Assembly (NCBI GenBank): GCA_026826555.1
Contig: JAKSZT010020895.1
Location: 1,696,960 to 1,760,959, forward strand
Direction of reading: 5' to 3'
DNA: 64,000 bases
DNA from: Tolypeutes matacus
Taxonomy: Eukaryota; Chordata; Mammalia; Cingulata; Chlamyphoridae
How positions within the stretch are numbered: position 1 is the stretch's first letter; every line of letters begins with the position of its first letter. This document shows positions 1-12,097 of the stretch, in pieces. The notes below the pieces were generated by a model, which was given only the letters and a program-made list of their open reading frames with translations, was not told where the DNA came from and did not search any database. The position numbers and the translations under genes were made by a program.

Positions 1-239
1 CTACTGATTGCGCCACAGCCGCTTCCCTTTTTTTTTCCTTTTAAAGATGTTTCTGTACATCAATTTGAGTAGAATTGACATCTTAATGATATTTAGTCTT
101 TCAATCTGTGAGCATGGAATATTCTTCCATTTATTTAGATCATTTTTAAAATTTCTTTTAACAAAGAGTTGTAGTTTTCTGAATATAAGTGCTTTGTATC
201 GTGGCTAAGTTAATTCCTGAATATTTAGATTTATATCTG

Positions 240-1225
240 TCATATTTTATATTCACCACTCTTTTGACACTTTTTGTTATTTTTATTAATATAATCTTCA
301 TTTCTAGACTCTCTTCCAGTCTTCTATCTTCTGTCATTTCTTTTCAGGCTATAGCATACTCTTTAGTATTTTCTGCAAAACAGGTCGCTTGTTAACAAAC
401 TTTCTCAGTTTCTGTTTATCTGTGAATCTTCCAAACTCGCCCCCATTTTTGAAAGACAATCTTGCTGGATATAAGATTCTTGGCTGGAAGTTTTTCTCTT
501 GCAGTATCTTAAATATATCATACCACTGTCTTCTTGCCTACATGGTTTCTGGTGAGAAATCAGCACTTAATCTTATGGGGTATCTCTTGTATGTTATGCA
601 TTCCTTTACTTTTGCTGCTCTCAGAATTCTCTCTTTGTTTTTGGCATTTGACATTCTGATTGGTATGTGTCTTGGAGTTGGTGTATTCAATTTTATTTGG
701 ATGGGAATACATCGTGCTTCTTGGACATGGATATCTATGTGCTTCAGTAGGGTTGGGAATTTTTCTACCATTATTTCTTCACATATTCCTTCTGTCCCCT
801 TTCCCTTCTCTTCTCCTTTGGGAACACCCATGACACATATGTTTGCAAGTCTCTTGCTGTTGTTTATTTCCATGAGACTTTGTTCAAGTTTTCCAACCTT
901 TTTTTCATCTGTTCTTTTGTACGTTCATTTTGAGAGGCCATTTCCTTAAGCTCACCAATTCTTTCTGCTGCCTCCTCAAATCTATTATAGGATTCCTGTT
1001 TATTTTTTTTATTTATTTTACTGCACCTTTGGTTCCCATAAATTCTGCTATTTTCATATGTATGCTTTCAAATTCTTTTTGCTCATCCAATGTCTTCTTA
1101 GTATCCTTAATTTCTTTAACCATCTCATTGAATTTATTAAGGAGATTTGTTTGAACATCTATGATTAGTTGTCTCAACTCCTTTATGTCATCTGGAGGCT
1201 TATCTTATTCCTTTAACTAGACCAT
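240..1225 (-). pseudogene. L1 ORF1 remnant (RNA-binding chaperone)
   Basis: In L1, ORF1p is a trimeric RNA-binding chaperone of the ribonucleoprotein. The minus-strand reading of 538-873 is open for 111 residues and carries recognisable family sequence: an EEIMVEKFP segment, then HVQEARC, PTPRHIPIRM, NKERILRAAK and RLSADFS, which belong to the RRM and C-terminal domains. The presumed start codon is at 1225-1223. The third codon, CAG in related copies, is TAG here, so the frame is closed almost at once. The coiled-coil half is broken by further shifts. No function is expected. Confidence 0.85.
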
Positions 1226-2530
1226 ATCTTCCTGTTTCTTGCTGTGGGTTGTAAATTTTTGTTGGTGTCTTGGCATCTGGCTTGGTATAGTATTTATTCT
1301 GGGTGCCATTTTTCTCTTTAGTTTAGGGCTTCGTGCCCTTCCTCCCTTGCTGGTTGTGTAGTAAGAGCCAAAGATGTACTTGGTGCTATAAGCTGTTGAG
1401 GCTCAATCTGCCCTCATTGATCCAAGGACTAATGGAACTTCTCCCAACTTTCTCCTTTTCCAGGGATAGGGACATAGCCACAGCTGTGTGGAATAATTCA
1501 GCTCATGCAGGCCTAAAATGTACTTCTCCAGAGAGACTGATGAAGTGTCACACCCCTTTCTTCCCTGCCTGGGGCGAGTAGGAACTGCAGGTATGGGCAA
1601 CAATCTATGCAGTGCCAGTCCAAGATGACCACAGTTGCCATGGTAGACTTCTGATTATTCAGTCTGTGCCAGCTAAATGTACCTTCAGTTACCTGGATAG
1701 GCTGGTGCAGGACTTGTCAGCTTCCTCCCTCCTAGAGTTGTGACTGAAGCATAGGCTAGGGCTGCAGGCCAATCTGTGTGAAAGAAAGCAGCCTCTGTGA
1801 TCTTCAGTCAACCCAACATCCCCTCATACTGGGGGGTCGAGTAAAAATTGCAGGTACCAGCCTCCTTCTTACATGGACAGGCTCAAACTATAGCAGGTCT
1901 TAGGTTTATATTTTAGCCAGCTGAATTTACCAATCAGTAGCTGAGATAAGTGGCCAACTGTCTCTTCCTCCCCCATTTTGGGGAAACAGAAGTTCAATTT
2001 CCTGCCACAGAATAGCTCCTGGGGTGGCTTGCACTGCCAAAGTAGGATGATCACTAGCCTCTACAGCATGGCCTGTAGTTTCCCAGAGAGGCTGGTGCAC
2101 CTTCCCTCAGTTTCCTCCCTGCTTGAGTTGGGCCTGGGACTGACATGAGGGGAAGTGAGGCTGACTGAAAATCAAAGTGCTGGCAGGGAATAGCTTCTTC
2201 TTATGTAGATCCGATTTCTGCTCTACCATAAGTCCCAGGTAGAGAATGAGCTTCCAATTCCAGCCACAGAACAGCTCCTGTGTGGGCTTGTGCCTCCAGT
2301 GGAAGACAGGCACCAGCCTCTGTGGTGTGGTCTGCTCTACTTATGAATCTTCTCTGCAGATGGGCAGTCTCCTCATTTCATTCTTTCAATGATGTTACAG
2401 GATGCACTTCTGGTCTCCTGGTGCCCCCAAACACGTGCTCTAGATAGCTCTAGGTGATCACCAACTGCCCCATAGCAGTAGCTGTTTCTAGCAGCTCTTT
2501 TCCCTGCTACTATCTTGCTGGTTGTCTGGC
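1226..2530 (-). promoter_or_regulatory. L1 5'UTR (remnant internal promoter)
   Basis: The 1.3 kb upstream of the ORF1 start is richer in G and C than its surroundings and matches in order the 5'UTR at 38124-38556. It contains repeated blocks built around gaggctggtgca-like phrases near 1697, 1865 and 2080, comparable with the monomers at 39105-40112 but more diverged. L1 5'UTRs normally carry an internal Pol II promoter. Whether any activity remains cannot be judged from sequence. Confidence 0.65.
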
Positions 2531-2787
2531 TATCTGAATGCATTCATTTTTATTAATGGCAAAATTGAACAAAATATTTTGAAAGACCTATAAAATTCAT
2601 CTTGAGACAAACCAGAAAGATTCTTTTATTGCATATCAGTTTGTCATTTTCTATAAAACTGGAATTATGTAATTTAACATAGATTCAGGATGTGTTTAAT
2701 CATAAATATTCTCTATAAATATTTCTTTAGTAACGTATGTATTATATGATTTCAAGTGACTGTTAGATATTTTCACTTCATTAGACC
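2531..2787. other. AT-rich spacer upstream of OR pseudogene
   Basis: This AT-rich stretch lies between the L1 5' end and the olfactory receptor coding region. It is probably the receptor's original 5' flank or intron. I recognise no repeat and no splice acceptor that I would defend. Confidence 0.5.
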
Positions 2788-3665
2788 ATTGAAAATGAGA
2801 ATAATGTAACTGTGTTTATTATTTTGGTACTTTACCAAAACAAGTCCCTTGAAATGTTAACTTTTGTATTGTTTTGTATTGTTACATTGCTATTTTGTTT
2901 ATGAAACTTACTCATATTTTTTTCTATCTCATACAGTCAGCTAATTAAACAGCTCATATATTGCTTCCTTAATTACCTTTCACTCTTCGACCTTTGCTAC
3001 ATAACCTCAATCATGTCCAAAATAATGACTGACTTCCTGGCAGAAAGGAAAACCATTTCTTTCAATAACTGCAGTACACAGCTCTTTTCCACACATTTCT
3101 TTGGAAGCATAAATATCTTTATCCTTACAGAGATGGCCTAAGACCACTATGTGACCATTTCTATGCCCATGCACTACACAGTCAGCATGAGCAGGTAGAT
3201 GTGTAATATGATCATCATAGCTTGTTGCATTGGGGGATTGGTACACTCTGCCAATCAGTTTAATCATCCACATACCTTCTGTGGTCCTAATGAGATAGAT
3301 CACTTCTGTGATGTGTATCCCTTGCTGAAACTGTCCTGCACTGATACATACTGAATTGATTTCGTGGTAATTTTCAATTCAAGTGTCATTTCTTTGGTAT
3401 CTTTTGTGCTTTTGATCCTTTCTTATTTCCTGATATTACGCACCTTCGGGCTTACCCTGCAGAAAGCTGGAGCTAACCTTTTTCCACTTACAATACTCAC
3501 ATAACATTTGTGGTGTTATTCTTTGCACCTATTATCTTCATTATTTTAGATCAACCATAAATTTTCTGTGCTCTCATGTTCAATCCTCTGGTTTACCCTC
3601 TGGGAAACATAGAAATGAAGAATGCCTTGAGGATATGGGCTAAATATTACTATAAGTATAAATAA
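2788..3665 (+). pseudogene. Olfactory receptor pseudogene, family 4-like
   Basis: OR genes encode seven-helix odorant receptors in a single coding exon of about 310 codons, and this remnant is about that size. Translating across frames gives the receptor in order. The N-terminus is ENENNVTVF (start codon ATT at 2788 where ATG is expected). The intracellular loop 1 to TM2 region follows, then [13 protein letters not shown], then the third-helix MAYDRYVAIC motif as MA-stop-DHYVTI with TAA at 3139-3141. Next come HYTVSMSR with TAG at 3196-3198, [19 protein letters not shown] in another frame, CTDTY, TM5 VSFVLLILSYFLIL, and a tail MKNALRIWAK ending at TAA 3663-3665. The [10 protein letters not shown] and CTDTY phrases are typical of family 4 receptors. 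It has at least two nonsense codons, several frameshifts and no start, so it is clearly dead. The subfamily is not assigned. Confidence 0.9.
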
Positions 3666-4260
3666 TCTAAGAATGGTCTTTCATAGTTTGTAATAAATGT
3701 TTCACAACAATGCAAATTGTTCATTGTGGGGAAATGTATGGGAACCTTGTATGATGATGATACGCATGTTTGTTTTGCAAATTCACAAATTTTACTATTC
3801 ATTAATTCTTTATGCATGTTCACATATGAATGATACACTTCAGTAAAATTTTATTTTCAAATAAGAAATGCCTTGAGGAAAGTGTCTTTCCAACATTTGT
3901 TTTTTGAAGAGAAGTCTTTTATATAAAAGCCATTTCTGAATTTCCATCTAAGCATTGCTAACTCAATGTCTACTCAACCCTGAGTCCTAAAATAGATCAG
4001 GAATGATAGATTTTATACAAGAGTATGCAAAAGCCAATCTCAAATCACAGATCAGTGTCTTCAGTCCTTACAAGACTTCTTTCCAGTTGGACATATTAGA
4101 TTTATTTTATCATAGTAAATTTTCTTTCAGTATCTTCACATATCAACCTCAAATCTATCTTACTTTTATTATTCATTCTGACAATATAAGGAAGGGTTTT
4201 TTTCTGGTCCTTTTGTAAGTCTATTGGCAAAACCTACCTGGAAGCCATCTGTTAGAGGAG
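3666..4260 (+). other. OR 3' flank, duplicated at 40801-41110
   Basis: Part of this flank is related to the sequence downstream of the second OR. Shared phrases include gagtcctaaaat (3981 and 40840) and ggaagccatctg followed by aggag (4241 and 41065). The homology supports duplication of the whole OR locus rather than separate retrocopies. No gene is seen. Confidence 0.65.
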
Positions 4261-4654
4261 AAATGATGATTTTATTTTAATTTTTTTGTTTATTTGTTTG
4301 CTTTTACATTTTTTCTTTACCTTAATTTTATTACACACAAACTTACAATTTTCATTTTTTTAAAGATCTAATAAATAAAAGGCTAATTTATTTCATTAGC
4401 ATAGCGAAAAATCTATGGAGATTTCACTCAAGTTGGATAAAAAGTGAAACAATTTTAGTTTATACAAGAAATACTTTTTTATTTTCTCCCATAAGAGACT
4501 AAACCTCTATTTTCATAATATTCTTAAAATTGTGAACAACCTCAAAAGCTTACTGACTTCTAGATTATGGAATATATGATATATATTATAATTGCTTAAT
4601 TTGTATATATATTATAATTGCTTAATTTGTTTCAATCAGAATTTGGAAAAACCT
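4261..4654. other. AT-rich spacer, no gene seen
   Basis: Very AT-rich sequence with long T runs. Apart from the perfect 26-base tandem duplication at 4579-4630 I see no structure in it. Confidence 0.5.
4579..4630. repeat. Perfect 26-bp tandem duplication
   Basis: Bases 4579-4604 and 4605-4630 are identical 26-mers ending in attgcttaatttgt. The identity implies a recent slippage or duplication event in an otherwise decayed stretch. Confidence 0.9.
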
Positions 4655-4985
4655 TTTTATAACATTTTTTAAACAAGAAACATAGATTACAAAAATGTTA
4701 CATAAAGTTATAGAGGATTCCCAAAGACACACTCCCTGCCCCTGCCAGACATTCCCACTTTAACAACATCATTCATTAGTGTGGTACATTTGTTAAAATT
4801 GAACACATATTGGAGATCGCCACTAAGTGTAGATTATAATTTATATTAGAGTTAAAAAAACAGCAACAACTTTCTCCCACACATTTTTCTAAGTTATGAC
4901 AAGATATATAATGGCCTGTATCAATCACTGCAATATCATTCAGGCAACCCCAATGTCCCAAAAATGCCACAATATTACACCTATA
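4655..4985 (-). mobile_element. L1 3'UTR terminal fragment (module B type)
   Basis: On the minus strand this is the last 330 bases of the modular L1 3'UTR. It includes the phrases attagtgtggtacattt and taatggcctgtat as seen from the plus strand, and an A-rich tail lies at the left edge. A short duplicated or inserted patch with cagcaacaac sits at 4850-4870. It is one of two such 3' ends stacked head to tail inside the OR 3' flank. Confidence 0.8.
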
Positions 4986-5712
4986 TATATATTTTAAAAA
5001 TTCATAGGTTTTGTAAATGTTACATAAAAAATATAAGGGATTCTAATATGCCCTGATCCCACACCTCCATTTTCCCACATGTGGGATTCATTACAATTGA
5101 TGAATACATTTTGAAGCATTGCCACTTCATGTGGCACATTCATGTGGTACATTCATTACAATTGATGAATACATTTTGGAGCATTGCCATTAGGCATTGT
5201 TTAAAGTTTATCTTGTATTTTACACTCTCTCCCATCCAATTCTGTAGGTTACAGTAAGATATATAATGGCCTGTATCTGTATCTCAATGTCATTCAGAAC
5301 AATTCCCAAGTGCCAAAAATGTCCCAGTATTACACATGTTTTTCCCTCTACCTGCCCTCAGTACCTCTAGTGGCCATGGCTTCCACATCAATGATATAAT
5401 TTCTTCCAGTGGTGGAATTAAGGTATGTCTATAGTAGAATACCAGTAAGTTTACTCTAGTCCTTAGTTCATTCCCCAATCCTGAGGACTCTGGGATGGCG
5501 ATGTCCACTCCACCTCTAATTGAGAGGGGACTGCAATCCATTAGGGCTTATGGGTGGGACTCTCTTGCTTGCAGCTGAAGATGCTCTTGGTTCCTTGTCA
5601 TGGTACTTGTCCATCATCCCCTTCTTGTTAATTGTCCTCACTGAGACCAATGAACTGGAGAGTAGGTGTGGCAACTCTTTTGAGATTTGAGGCCCAGCAG
5701 GCCCAGGAAACA
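4986..5712 (-). mobile_element. L1 3'UTR fragment (module B type)
   Basis: A second minus-strand L1 3' end abuts the first. It starts with an A-rich tail and extends about 720 bases into the 3'UTR. A segment of about 60 bases containing ttacaattgatgaatacatttt is tandemly repeated around 5090-5190. The insertion ends at about 5712, where OR-flank sequence resumes. Confidence 0.85.
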
Positions 5713-6010
5713 ACTCTTATACACCTTATAATACTTGACTTTTTTTCCAAGAAATGATGTTTTTACACTCCCAGGTCGAGTATCATTGAGAAGAGCTTAG
5801 AAGGGTAGATTTTCCTGCTGAAAAGATAATTGAGTGGAACATTTAACTACATTGACCACTCTGCATTTATATAATCCTCTTCTATACATGTTGAAGCTCC
5901 TAATAAAATAGAAACAACTTTCTGTTTACATTGAACAAGATATTTCTACAAACATATTCTCATCTTCTCCCACAAAATGAGAAATATATCATGTCCAAAA
6001 TTTTGTATAT
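5713..6010 (+). other. OR 3' flank, continued
   Basis: Between two L1 insertions this stretch is again related to the flank of the second OR. The phrases ttgaagctcctaataaaa (5892) and attgaacaagat (5931) align with ttgaaactccataataaa (41209) and attggacaagat (41253). It shows that the L1s at 4655-5712 split a flank that was once continuous. Confidence 0.65.
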
Positions 6011-7355
6011 GACTCTTTATAATGTTTTTTTTTTAATGTTAGCTTCTCATCCATGATATAATTTCTGCCATTGCTAGAAACAAAATAAGTCCATAGTAGA
6101 ATACCAGTAAGTCCACTCTCATCCATATGTTATCCCCCAATCTTGAGGATTCTGGGATGATGATGATGTCCACTCAACCTCTAATTGAGAGGGGGCTTCA
6201 ATCCAACATGTCTGAAGGATGGGACTTTCTTGCTTCCAGCTGTAGACTCTCTCGGTTCTTTGGTGTGGTGGCTGTATATCCTCCCCTCCCAATCAGCTGG
6301 CCTGAGTGAGTCCTATGAACTAGAGAGTAAGTGCTGCCACTCTGCTAAGCCTCAAGGCCTGCCTGACATATGGACAGTTCAGAGAATCAAGTTTCTTTGA
6401 CATGCACCTACCAACTCCAGCACCAACTATAGGTTCAAATAAAAGGGACAGAAGAGGCACATGCAGCAAAGTCACATCTGAATACAACTCTGTCACACTT
6501 GGAAACACAAACTCTAGAGTAGGTCTTAGTCACAAGGCACCAAAACTCCAGAGCTATCTGCCATGACCATAGGTCCTTGGCTTCTCCAGAGCTCTACTAT
6601 TTGGGGTAGTATCTTCTTTGGCAGTCTATGAGATCCTGCTGAGACATGCATAAGTGTTACCTATCTGATGACCTCCTGACACATTTTGAAGTCACTTAGC
6701 CATATACACTCATTTTTCTTTACCTTTTCTCCATTTTATTCATGGCATTTTTCCACATACATCACCAGATGGTGCTTGGTAGTAATCCCACATTGCCAGG
6801 GTGGCACATCCCTGGGAGTCATATCCTTCACTGGGGGGAAGGAATTCCATTTTACTCTGAGTTTGGCTTAGAGAGAGGCTTCATTTGAGCAACAAGAAGG
6901 GTACCAGTAGGTAACTCTTAGGGATCCTACAAAACTAGGTTAACTTGCAATTTCAAGAGCATAGGTTCATAAGCATCATGAAAGTGAAGACAGTGGCCAC
7001 TGGAGGTGCTTAAGTCAGGGAAAGGGTAAAAGATGTGTAATATGGGGGCAATTTAGGGCCTTGGAATTGTCATGAATGACATTGTAGTGACAGATACAGG
7101 CCATTATATACCCTGCCATAGCCTACAGAATTGAGTGGGAGAGAGTGTAAACTATTATGTAAATTATTGTCCATGCTTAGTGGCAATGTTCCAAAATGTG
7201 TTAATCAATTGCAATGAATGTGCTATACTAATGAAAGAAGTTGTTAATGTAGGGAAAAGTGGGATGTCTGGGGAGTGGGGCATACGGGAATCCCTTATAT
7301 TTTTTATGTAACATTTATGTAATCTAAGTATAGTTTTAAAATAAATAAAAATATA
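6011..7355 (+). mobile_element. 5'-inverted L1 3'UTR insertion (twin-primed)
   Basis: Bases 6980-7350 are the sense 3' end of an L1, finishing in an A-rich tail. Bases 6030-6975 are the preceding part of the same 3'UTR but inverted. The inverted part, read on the minus strand, ends at the point where the sense part begins (the aattatatcat to gtgaagacagtgg boundary), which is the signature of twin-priming during target-primed reverse transcription. The inversion junction near 6966-6985 (cataagcatcatg) is shared with the copy at 20665-21166. Confidence 0.8.
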
Positions 7356-7369
7356 TTTAATAAAAGAGG

Positions 7370-8260
7370 GCACTGGAAGAACATACTGAAGGAATTGTAA
7401 ACATACATAAAAAGACAGTGGATATGATGGTGATGAATAGCACAGTCAAAGAAAAGAAAAATACACTGGAAGCACTTAAGACCAGATTTGAACAGATAAA
7501 AGAAAGAATCAGTGATGTAGAAGACAGTACATCCAAAATCAAACAAATCATAGAACAGATAGATAAAAAGGTAGAAAACATCAAGCAGGGACTTAGGTAT
7601 TTGAATTAAAACACAAAATGTCCAAACATATACATTATAGGCATCCCATAAGGAGAAGAAAAGGGAAAGGGGATAGGAGGAGTGTTGGAGGAAATAATGG
7701 CTGAAAACTTCCCAATCCTGTTGAGGGAGATGGATGTACATGTCCAAGAAACACAGTGCACACCAAACAGTATAAACCCCAACAGGCCTATTCCAAGACA
7801 TATACTCATCAAACCATCAAATGCTAAAGACAAAGAGAAAATACTGAAAGTAGCAAGAGAAAAGAGAACCATCATATACAGGGTAATTAAATAATATTAA
7901 GTACTGCTTACTCATCTGAAAACATGGAGGCAAGAAGGCAGTGGTATGACATAATTAAAGTACTAAAAGAAAAAAACTTCCAACTAAGAATTCTGTATCT
8001 AGCAGAACTGGCATTCAAAAATGAAGGAGATTTTGTAGTTCTTTCAGGTGGTTTTTAGTAAAGCCAGATATTCAGTTGTTTTTCATAGTTCCTGTTATTT
8101 TCAGAAAAATGAAAATAAATTTGTTCCCTAAAAAAAAAAAAAAAAAAAAAGGAGAATTGAAAATATACACAGATAAACAGAAATTAAGAGAGTATGCCAA
8201 TAAGAAACCTACCCTTCATGAAATGCTAAAGGAAGTTTCATAGGTTGAAAGGAAAAAATA
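7370..8260 (+). pseudogene. L1 ORF1 remnant, interrupted
   Basis: The frame at 7418-7609 gives a lysine- and glutamate-rich coiled coil (EALKTRFEQIKERISDVED). The next frame from 7682 gives EEIMAENFP, HVQETQCTP, RPIPRHILIK and DKEKILKVAREK of the RNA-binding domains. The C-terminal domain follows to about 8036 and resumes at 8156 after the inserted retrocopy. The N-terminus is absent because the element is 5'-truncated. Confidence 0.85.
8041..8148 (+). mobile_element. Processed-transcript 3' end inserted in L1 ORF1
   Basis: About 90 bases unrelated to L1 end in AATAAA (8114-8119), 11 bases later in a run of 21 A, and are flanked by the 7-base duplication aaggaga (8034-8040 and 8149-8155). 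The flanking ORF1 sequence is continuous when the insert is removed. These are the hallmarks of an L1-mobilised polyadenylated RNA, truncated to its last 90 nucleotides. The source gene is not recognised. Confidence 0.8.
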
Positions 8261-8350
8261 GGAGAAAGAGAGTTGGAGGAGAGTGTAAGAACAATTAAAA
8301 AGAAAAAACAAATAGAAACATTGTATTACATACATAAACCCAAATAAAAT

Positions 8351-11300
8351 ATGGCCAATGTAATTACTAGAGTAGAATAACACTGGATTTTAATGGATTA
8401 AAATCACCAGTCAAGAGACACATATTGGCAGAATGGATAAGGAAATATGACCCATCTATAGGTTGTCTACAAGAAACACAACTTAGATCCAGGGATTCAA
8501 GGAGCCTGAAAGTGAATAGCTGGAAAACAATTTTACATGCAATCAATAATGAAAAAAGGCTGAGAGTAGCTATATTAATATCAGACAATGTAAACTTTAA
8601 ATGCAAAGCAATTGTAAGATACAAAGATGGACACTATATATTAGTTAAAGGGGTAATTCTTCAAGAAGAAAGGAAAATCATTAATATTTATTCACCTAAC
8701 CAGGGCACCTCAAAATGTATGAGTCAACAATTGGAAAAACTAACTGGAGAAATAGATACCTCTACAATAACAGTAGAGAACTTTAACAAATAATTATCAC
8801 CATTAGACAGAACATCTCAACAGAGAATCAATAAAGAAAGAAGGACTTTGAAGGAGGATCTGAATCTAATAGACATATACAGAACATTGCACCCAAATGC
8901 AGTAGTATTACATTCTTCATGGTTGCACATAGATCATTCTCCAAGATAGACCACATGCTAGGCCACAGAAAAATGCTCAATTAATTCAGAAGGATTGAGA
9001 TTATACAAAGAAATTTCTCTAACCAAATGGAATGAAGCTGGAAATCAGTAAGTGCCAGAGATCTAGATTAGGCATAAAGATATGGAAGTTCAATAACACA
9101 GTCTTAGACAAACAGAGGGTCAAGGAGGAAATTTCAAAAGAAATTAGTAACTACCTTGAAATGAATTAAAATGACAAGAATTCATACCAAACCTATGGGA
9201 TAGAGCAAAAGCTGTATTGAGAGGGAATTTTAAAGCCATAAATGCATATATCAAAAAAGAATAAAGACCTAAAATCAAAGACTTTACTGCATACCTGGAG
9301 TAATTAGAAAAAGAGCAACAAACTTACCCCAAATGTAGTAGAAAGATGGAAATAACAAAGATTAGAGCAGACGTAAATGAAAGAGAAAATAAGAAGCACT
9401 GGAAAAAATGAACCCAAATCTGTTTTTTTGAGAAAATCAATAAAATTGACAAAATCTTCACTAGAACAACAAAGAAAAAAAAGGGAGATGATGCAAATAC
9501 ACAAAATAAGGAATAAGGAAGGGGATATCTCCACTAACCCCATAAAGAGTATCATAGGAGGATATTTGAAAAATTCTATGTCAAAAATAATGATAATTTA
9601 AAGGAAAGGGACAAATTCATAGAAACTTACAAGCAGCCTACATTGAAAAGAAGAAAATGATGACCTCAACGGACCAATTACAATTAAAGAGATAGAATTG
9701 TCATCAAAAACCTCCCAACTAAAGAAAGCCCAGGACCAGTCAGCTTCATAGGTGAATTCTACCAAACATTAGAGAAAGAACTAATATCAATCCTGCTTAA
9801 ACTGTTCCAAAAATTAGAAGTATAAGGAACATTGCCTAAGCCATTCTATGATGCCAAAATTACCCTAATACAAAAGCCAAACAAAGATGCCAAAATAAAG
9901 AAAACTTACAGACCAATATTTCTAATGAACTTAGACACTAAAATCCTCAACGAAGTACTTGCTAATCATATTAAACAACACATCAAATTAATTATACACC
10001 ATGACCAAATGGTTTCATCCCAAGCATGCAAGGATGGTTCAACATAAGAAATTCAAACAATGTAATACACCAATAAACAGATTGAAAAAAAAATCACATA
10101 ATCATCTTTGTAGATTAAGAAAAAGCATTCAATAAAATACAGAACACTTTCTTGATAAAAACACTGTAAAAGATAGGAATAGAAGGAAACTTTCTGAACA
10201 TGATAAATGGTATATATGAAAAATCCACATCTAACATCATGTACAAAGACGAAATCCTAAAGCTTTCTCTTCAAGATCTGGAACAAGACATAGATGCCTA
10301 CTATCAGCTCGCCTTTTAAATGTTGTGTTTGAAATACTTGCTTGAGCACTGACGCAAGTAAAAGATATAATTGGCAACTAAATTGAAAAAGAAGAAATAA
10401 AAATTTCAAGATTTGCAAACGACATGATCTTATACATAGAAAACCCTGAGAAATATACAGCAAAGTTTCTAGAACTCATAAATGAGTTCAGTAAAGTCGC
10501 AGGATATAAGATCAATGCTCAAAAATCAGGAGCATTTCTGTACACAAATAACAAGCAATATGAGGAAGAAATCAAGAAAAAAATACCCTTTACAATAGTA
10601 CCTAAAAGAATCAAATAGCTAGGAATAAATTTATCTAAAGATGTAAATGGTTTATGCACAGAAAACTAAACAAACCATTAAATGAAATCAAAGAAGATGT
10701 AAATAAATTGAAGGATATTCCTTGTTCATGGATAGGAAGACTAAACATCATTAAAATGTCTATCCTACCCAAACCAATCTACAGATTTAAAGCAATCTCA
10801 ATAAAAAACAACACAGCATTTTTTACTGAATTTGAAAAACTAATTACAAATTTATTTGGAAAGCCAAGAGGCTCTGAGTAGCCAAAGACACACTGAACAA
10901 AGAAAAGTGAAATTGGAGGAATCACACTACATGACTTTAAAACATATTGCAAAGATACATTAGTCAAAACTTCACATTATTAGCACAAGGATAGACATAC
11001 TGACCAATGGGACTCAATTGAGAGTTCTGATATAGATCCTCACATATACAGTCATCTGATATTTGACAAGCCCACCAAGGCCAATCACCTGGGAGAGGAT
11101 GGCCTTTTCAACAAATGGTGCTTGGAGAATGAATATCCATAACCAAAAGAATGAGAGATGAACACAATCTCACACCATAAAGAAATATGAAATCACAATG
11201 TATCAAAAATCTAAATATAAGAGCCAAGACCATAAAGACCTTGAAGGTATCTACAGGACCTTGTAATAGGAAATGTTTTCATGAACTTCACCCAAAAAGT

Positions 11301-12097
11301 ATGAACAGTGAAAGAAAAATTAGATAAATGAGATCTCCTCAAAATTAAATCTTTTGTTCCACCAATGAGGTCCTCAAGAAAGTAAAAAGGCCGCCTTCCC
11401 AATGGAAGAAAATGTTTGACAACTGTAGACCTGATAGGAGCCTAATATCTAGCATATATAAAGAAATCTATCACCTCAAAAATAAAAAGGCAAACAACCC
11501 ATTTAAATAATGGACAAATGACATGTAAAGACATTTCTCCAAGGAAGGAATACAAATAGCTAAAAAGTACATGAAAAGATGCTCAACATCACTATCTACT
11601 AGGGAAATGCAAATCAAAACTACAATGAGATACTATTTTACACCCATTTGTCTGGTGGCTATTTGAAAAATAGAGGACTATAAGTGTTGGAGAAGATGAG
11701 GATGAATGGGAACCCTCATCCATTGCTGGTGGGAATGTAGAATGGGAATGTAGCCATTGGGGAGGACTGTTTGGTGCTTCCCTAAAAACTAACTATAGAA
11801 CTGCCATATGATCCAGCAATTCCACTGAGTATATATCCAGAAGAATCAAAAGCAAAGACACAAACAGATATATGTACACAAATGTTCATAGTGGTATTAT
11901 TCTCTGTTTCCAAAAGTTGGAATCAACCCAAATGCTCATGAATAGATGAATGTATAATCAAAATGTGGTACATACACACAATAGAATATTACTTAGCTGT
12001 AAGAAGGAATACAATGCTAACACACCGGATAACATGGATGAATCTTGAGGACTTTATATTGAGTGAAGCAAGCCAGGCATTGAAGGATGAATACTAA
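8351..12097 (+). pseudogene. L1 ORF2 remnant (endonuclease, reverse transcriptase)
   Basis: ORF2p nicks the target and reverse-transcribes L1 RNA. The start ATG (8351) and stop TAA (12095-12097) are both visible and span 3,747 bases, close to the usual 1,275 codons. The endonuclease is seen at 8425-8793 (CLQETQL, INIYSPNQG), but the GDFN active-site segment reads VENFNK. The RT palm follows: TLIQKPNKD and YRPIFLMNLD at 9832-10047, the catalytic FADD box as FAND at 10412-10423 (first aspartate lost), then [19 protein letters not shown], and [17 protein letters not shown] at 10654-10881. The C-terminal segment runs 10980-12097. Many frameshifts and stops separate these blocks. The element is inactive. 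Confidence 0.9.

Larger units (their letters stand above)
47..2530 (-). mobile_element. LINE-1 copy, internally deleted, with 5'UTR
   Basis: Read on the minus strand this is an L1. Its 5'UTR occupies 1226-2530, an ORF1 remnant lies at about 240-1225, and only about 185 bases of ORF2 (reverse-transcriptase region) remain at 47-232. The ORF2 piece joins the ORF1 end directly near 232. Compared with the copy at 31757-40112, where the same two points are about 2.3 kb apart, roughly 2.3 kb is missing, covering the endonuclease and the first half of the RT. Bases 1-46 do not match L1 and I see nothing in them. The 5'UTR contains several loosely repeated segments around the phrase gaggctggtgca. Damage is heavy, so the copy is old and inactive. 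Confidence 0.88.

Noticed and set aside
3007..3303. 98-codon minus frame as a coding gene
   Set aside because: It is the reverse complement of the OR pseudogene; the plus-strand OR motifs explain the sequence.
7304..7801. 165-codon minus-strand open frame
   Set aside because: It is the antisense of L1 ORF1 and of an L1 tail, with T-rich codons giving a hydrophobic, membrane-like translation; no family resemblance.
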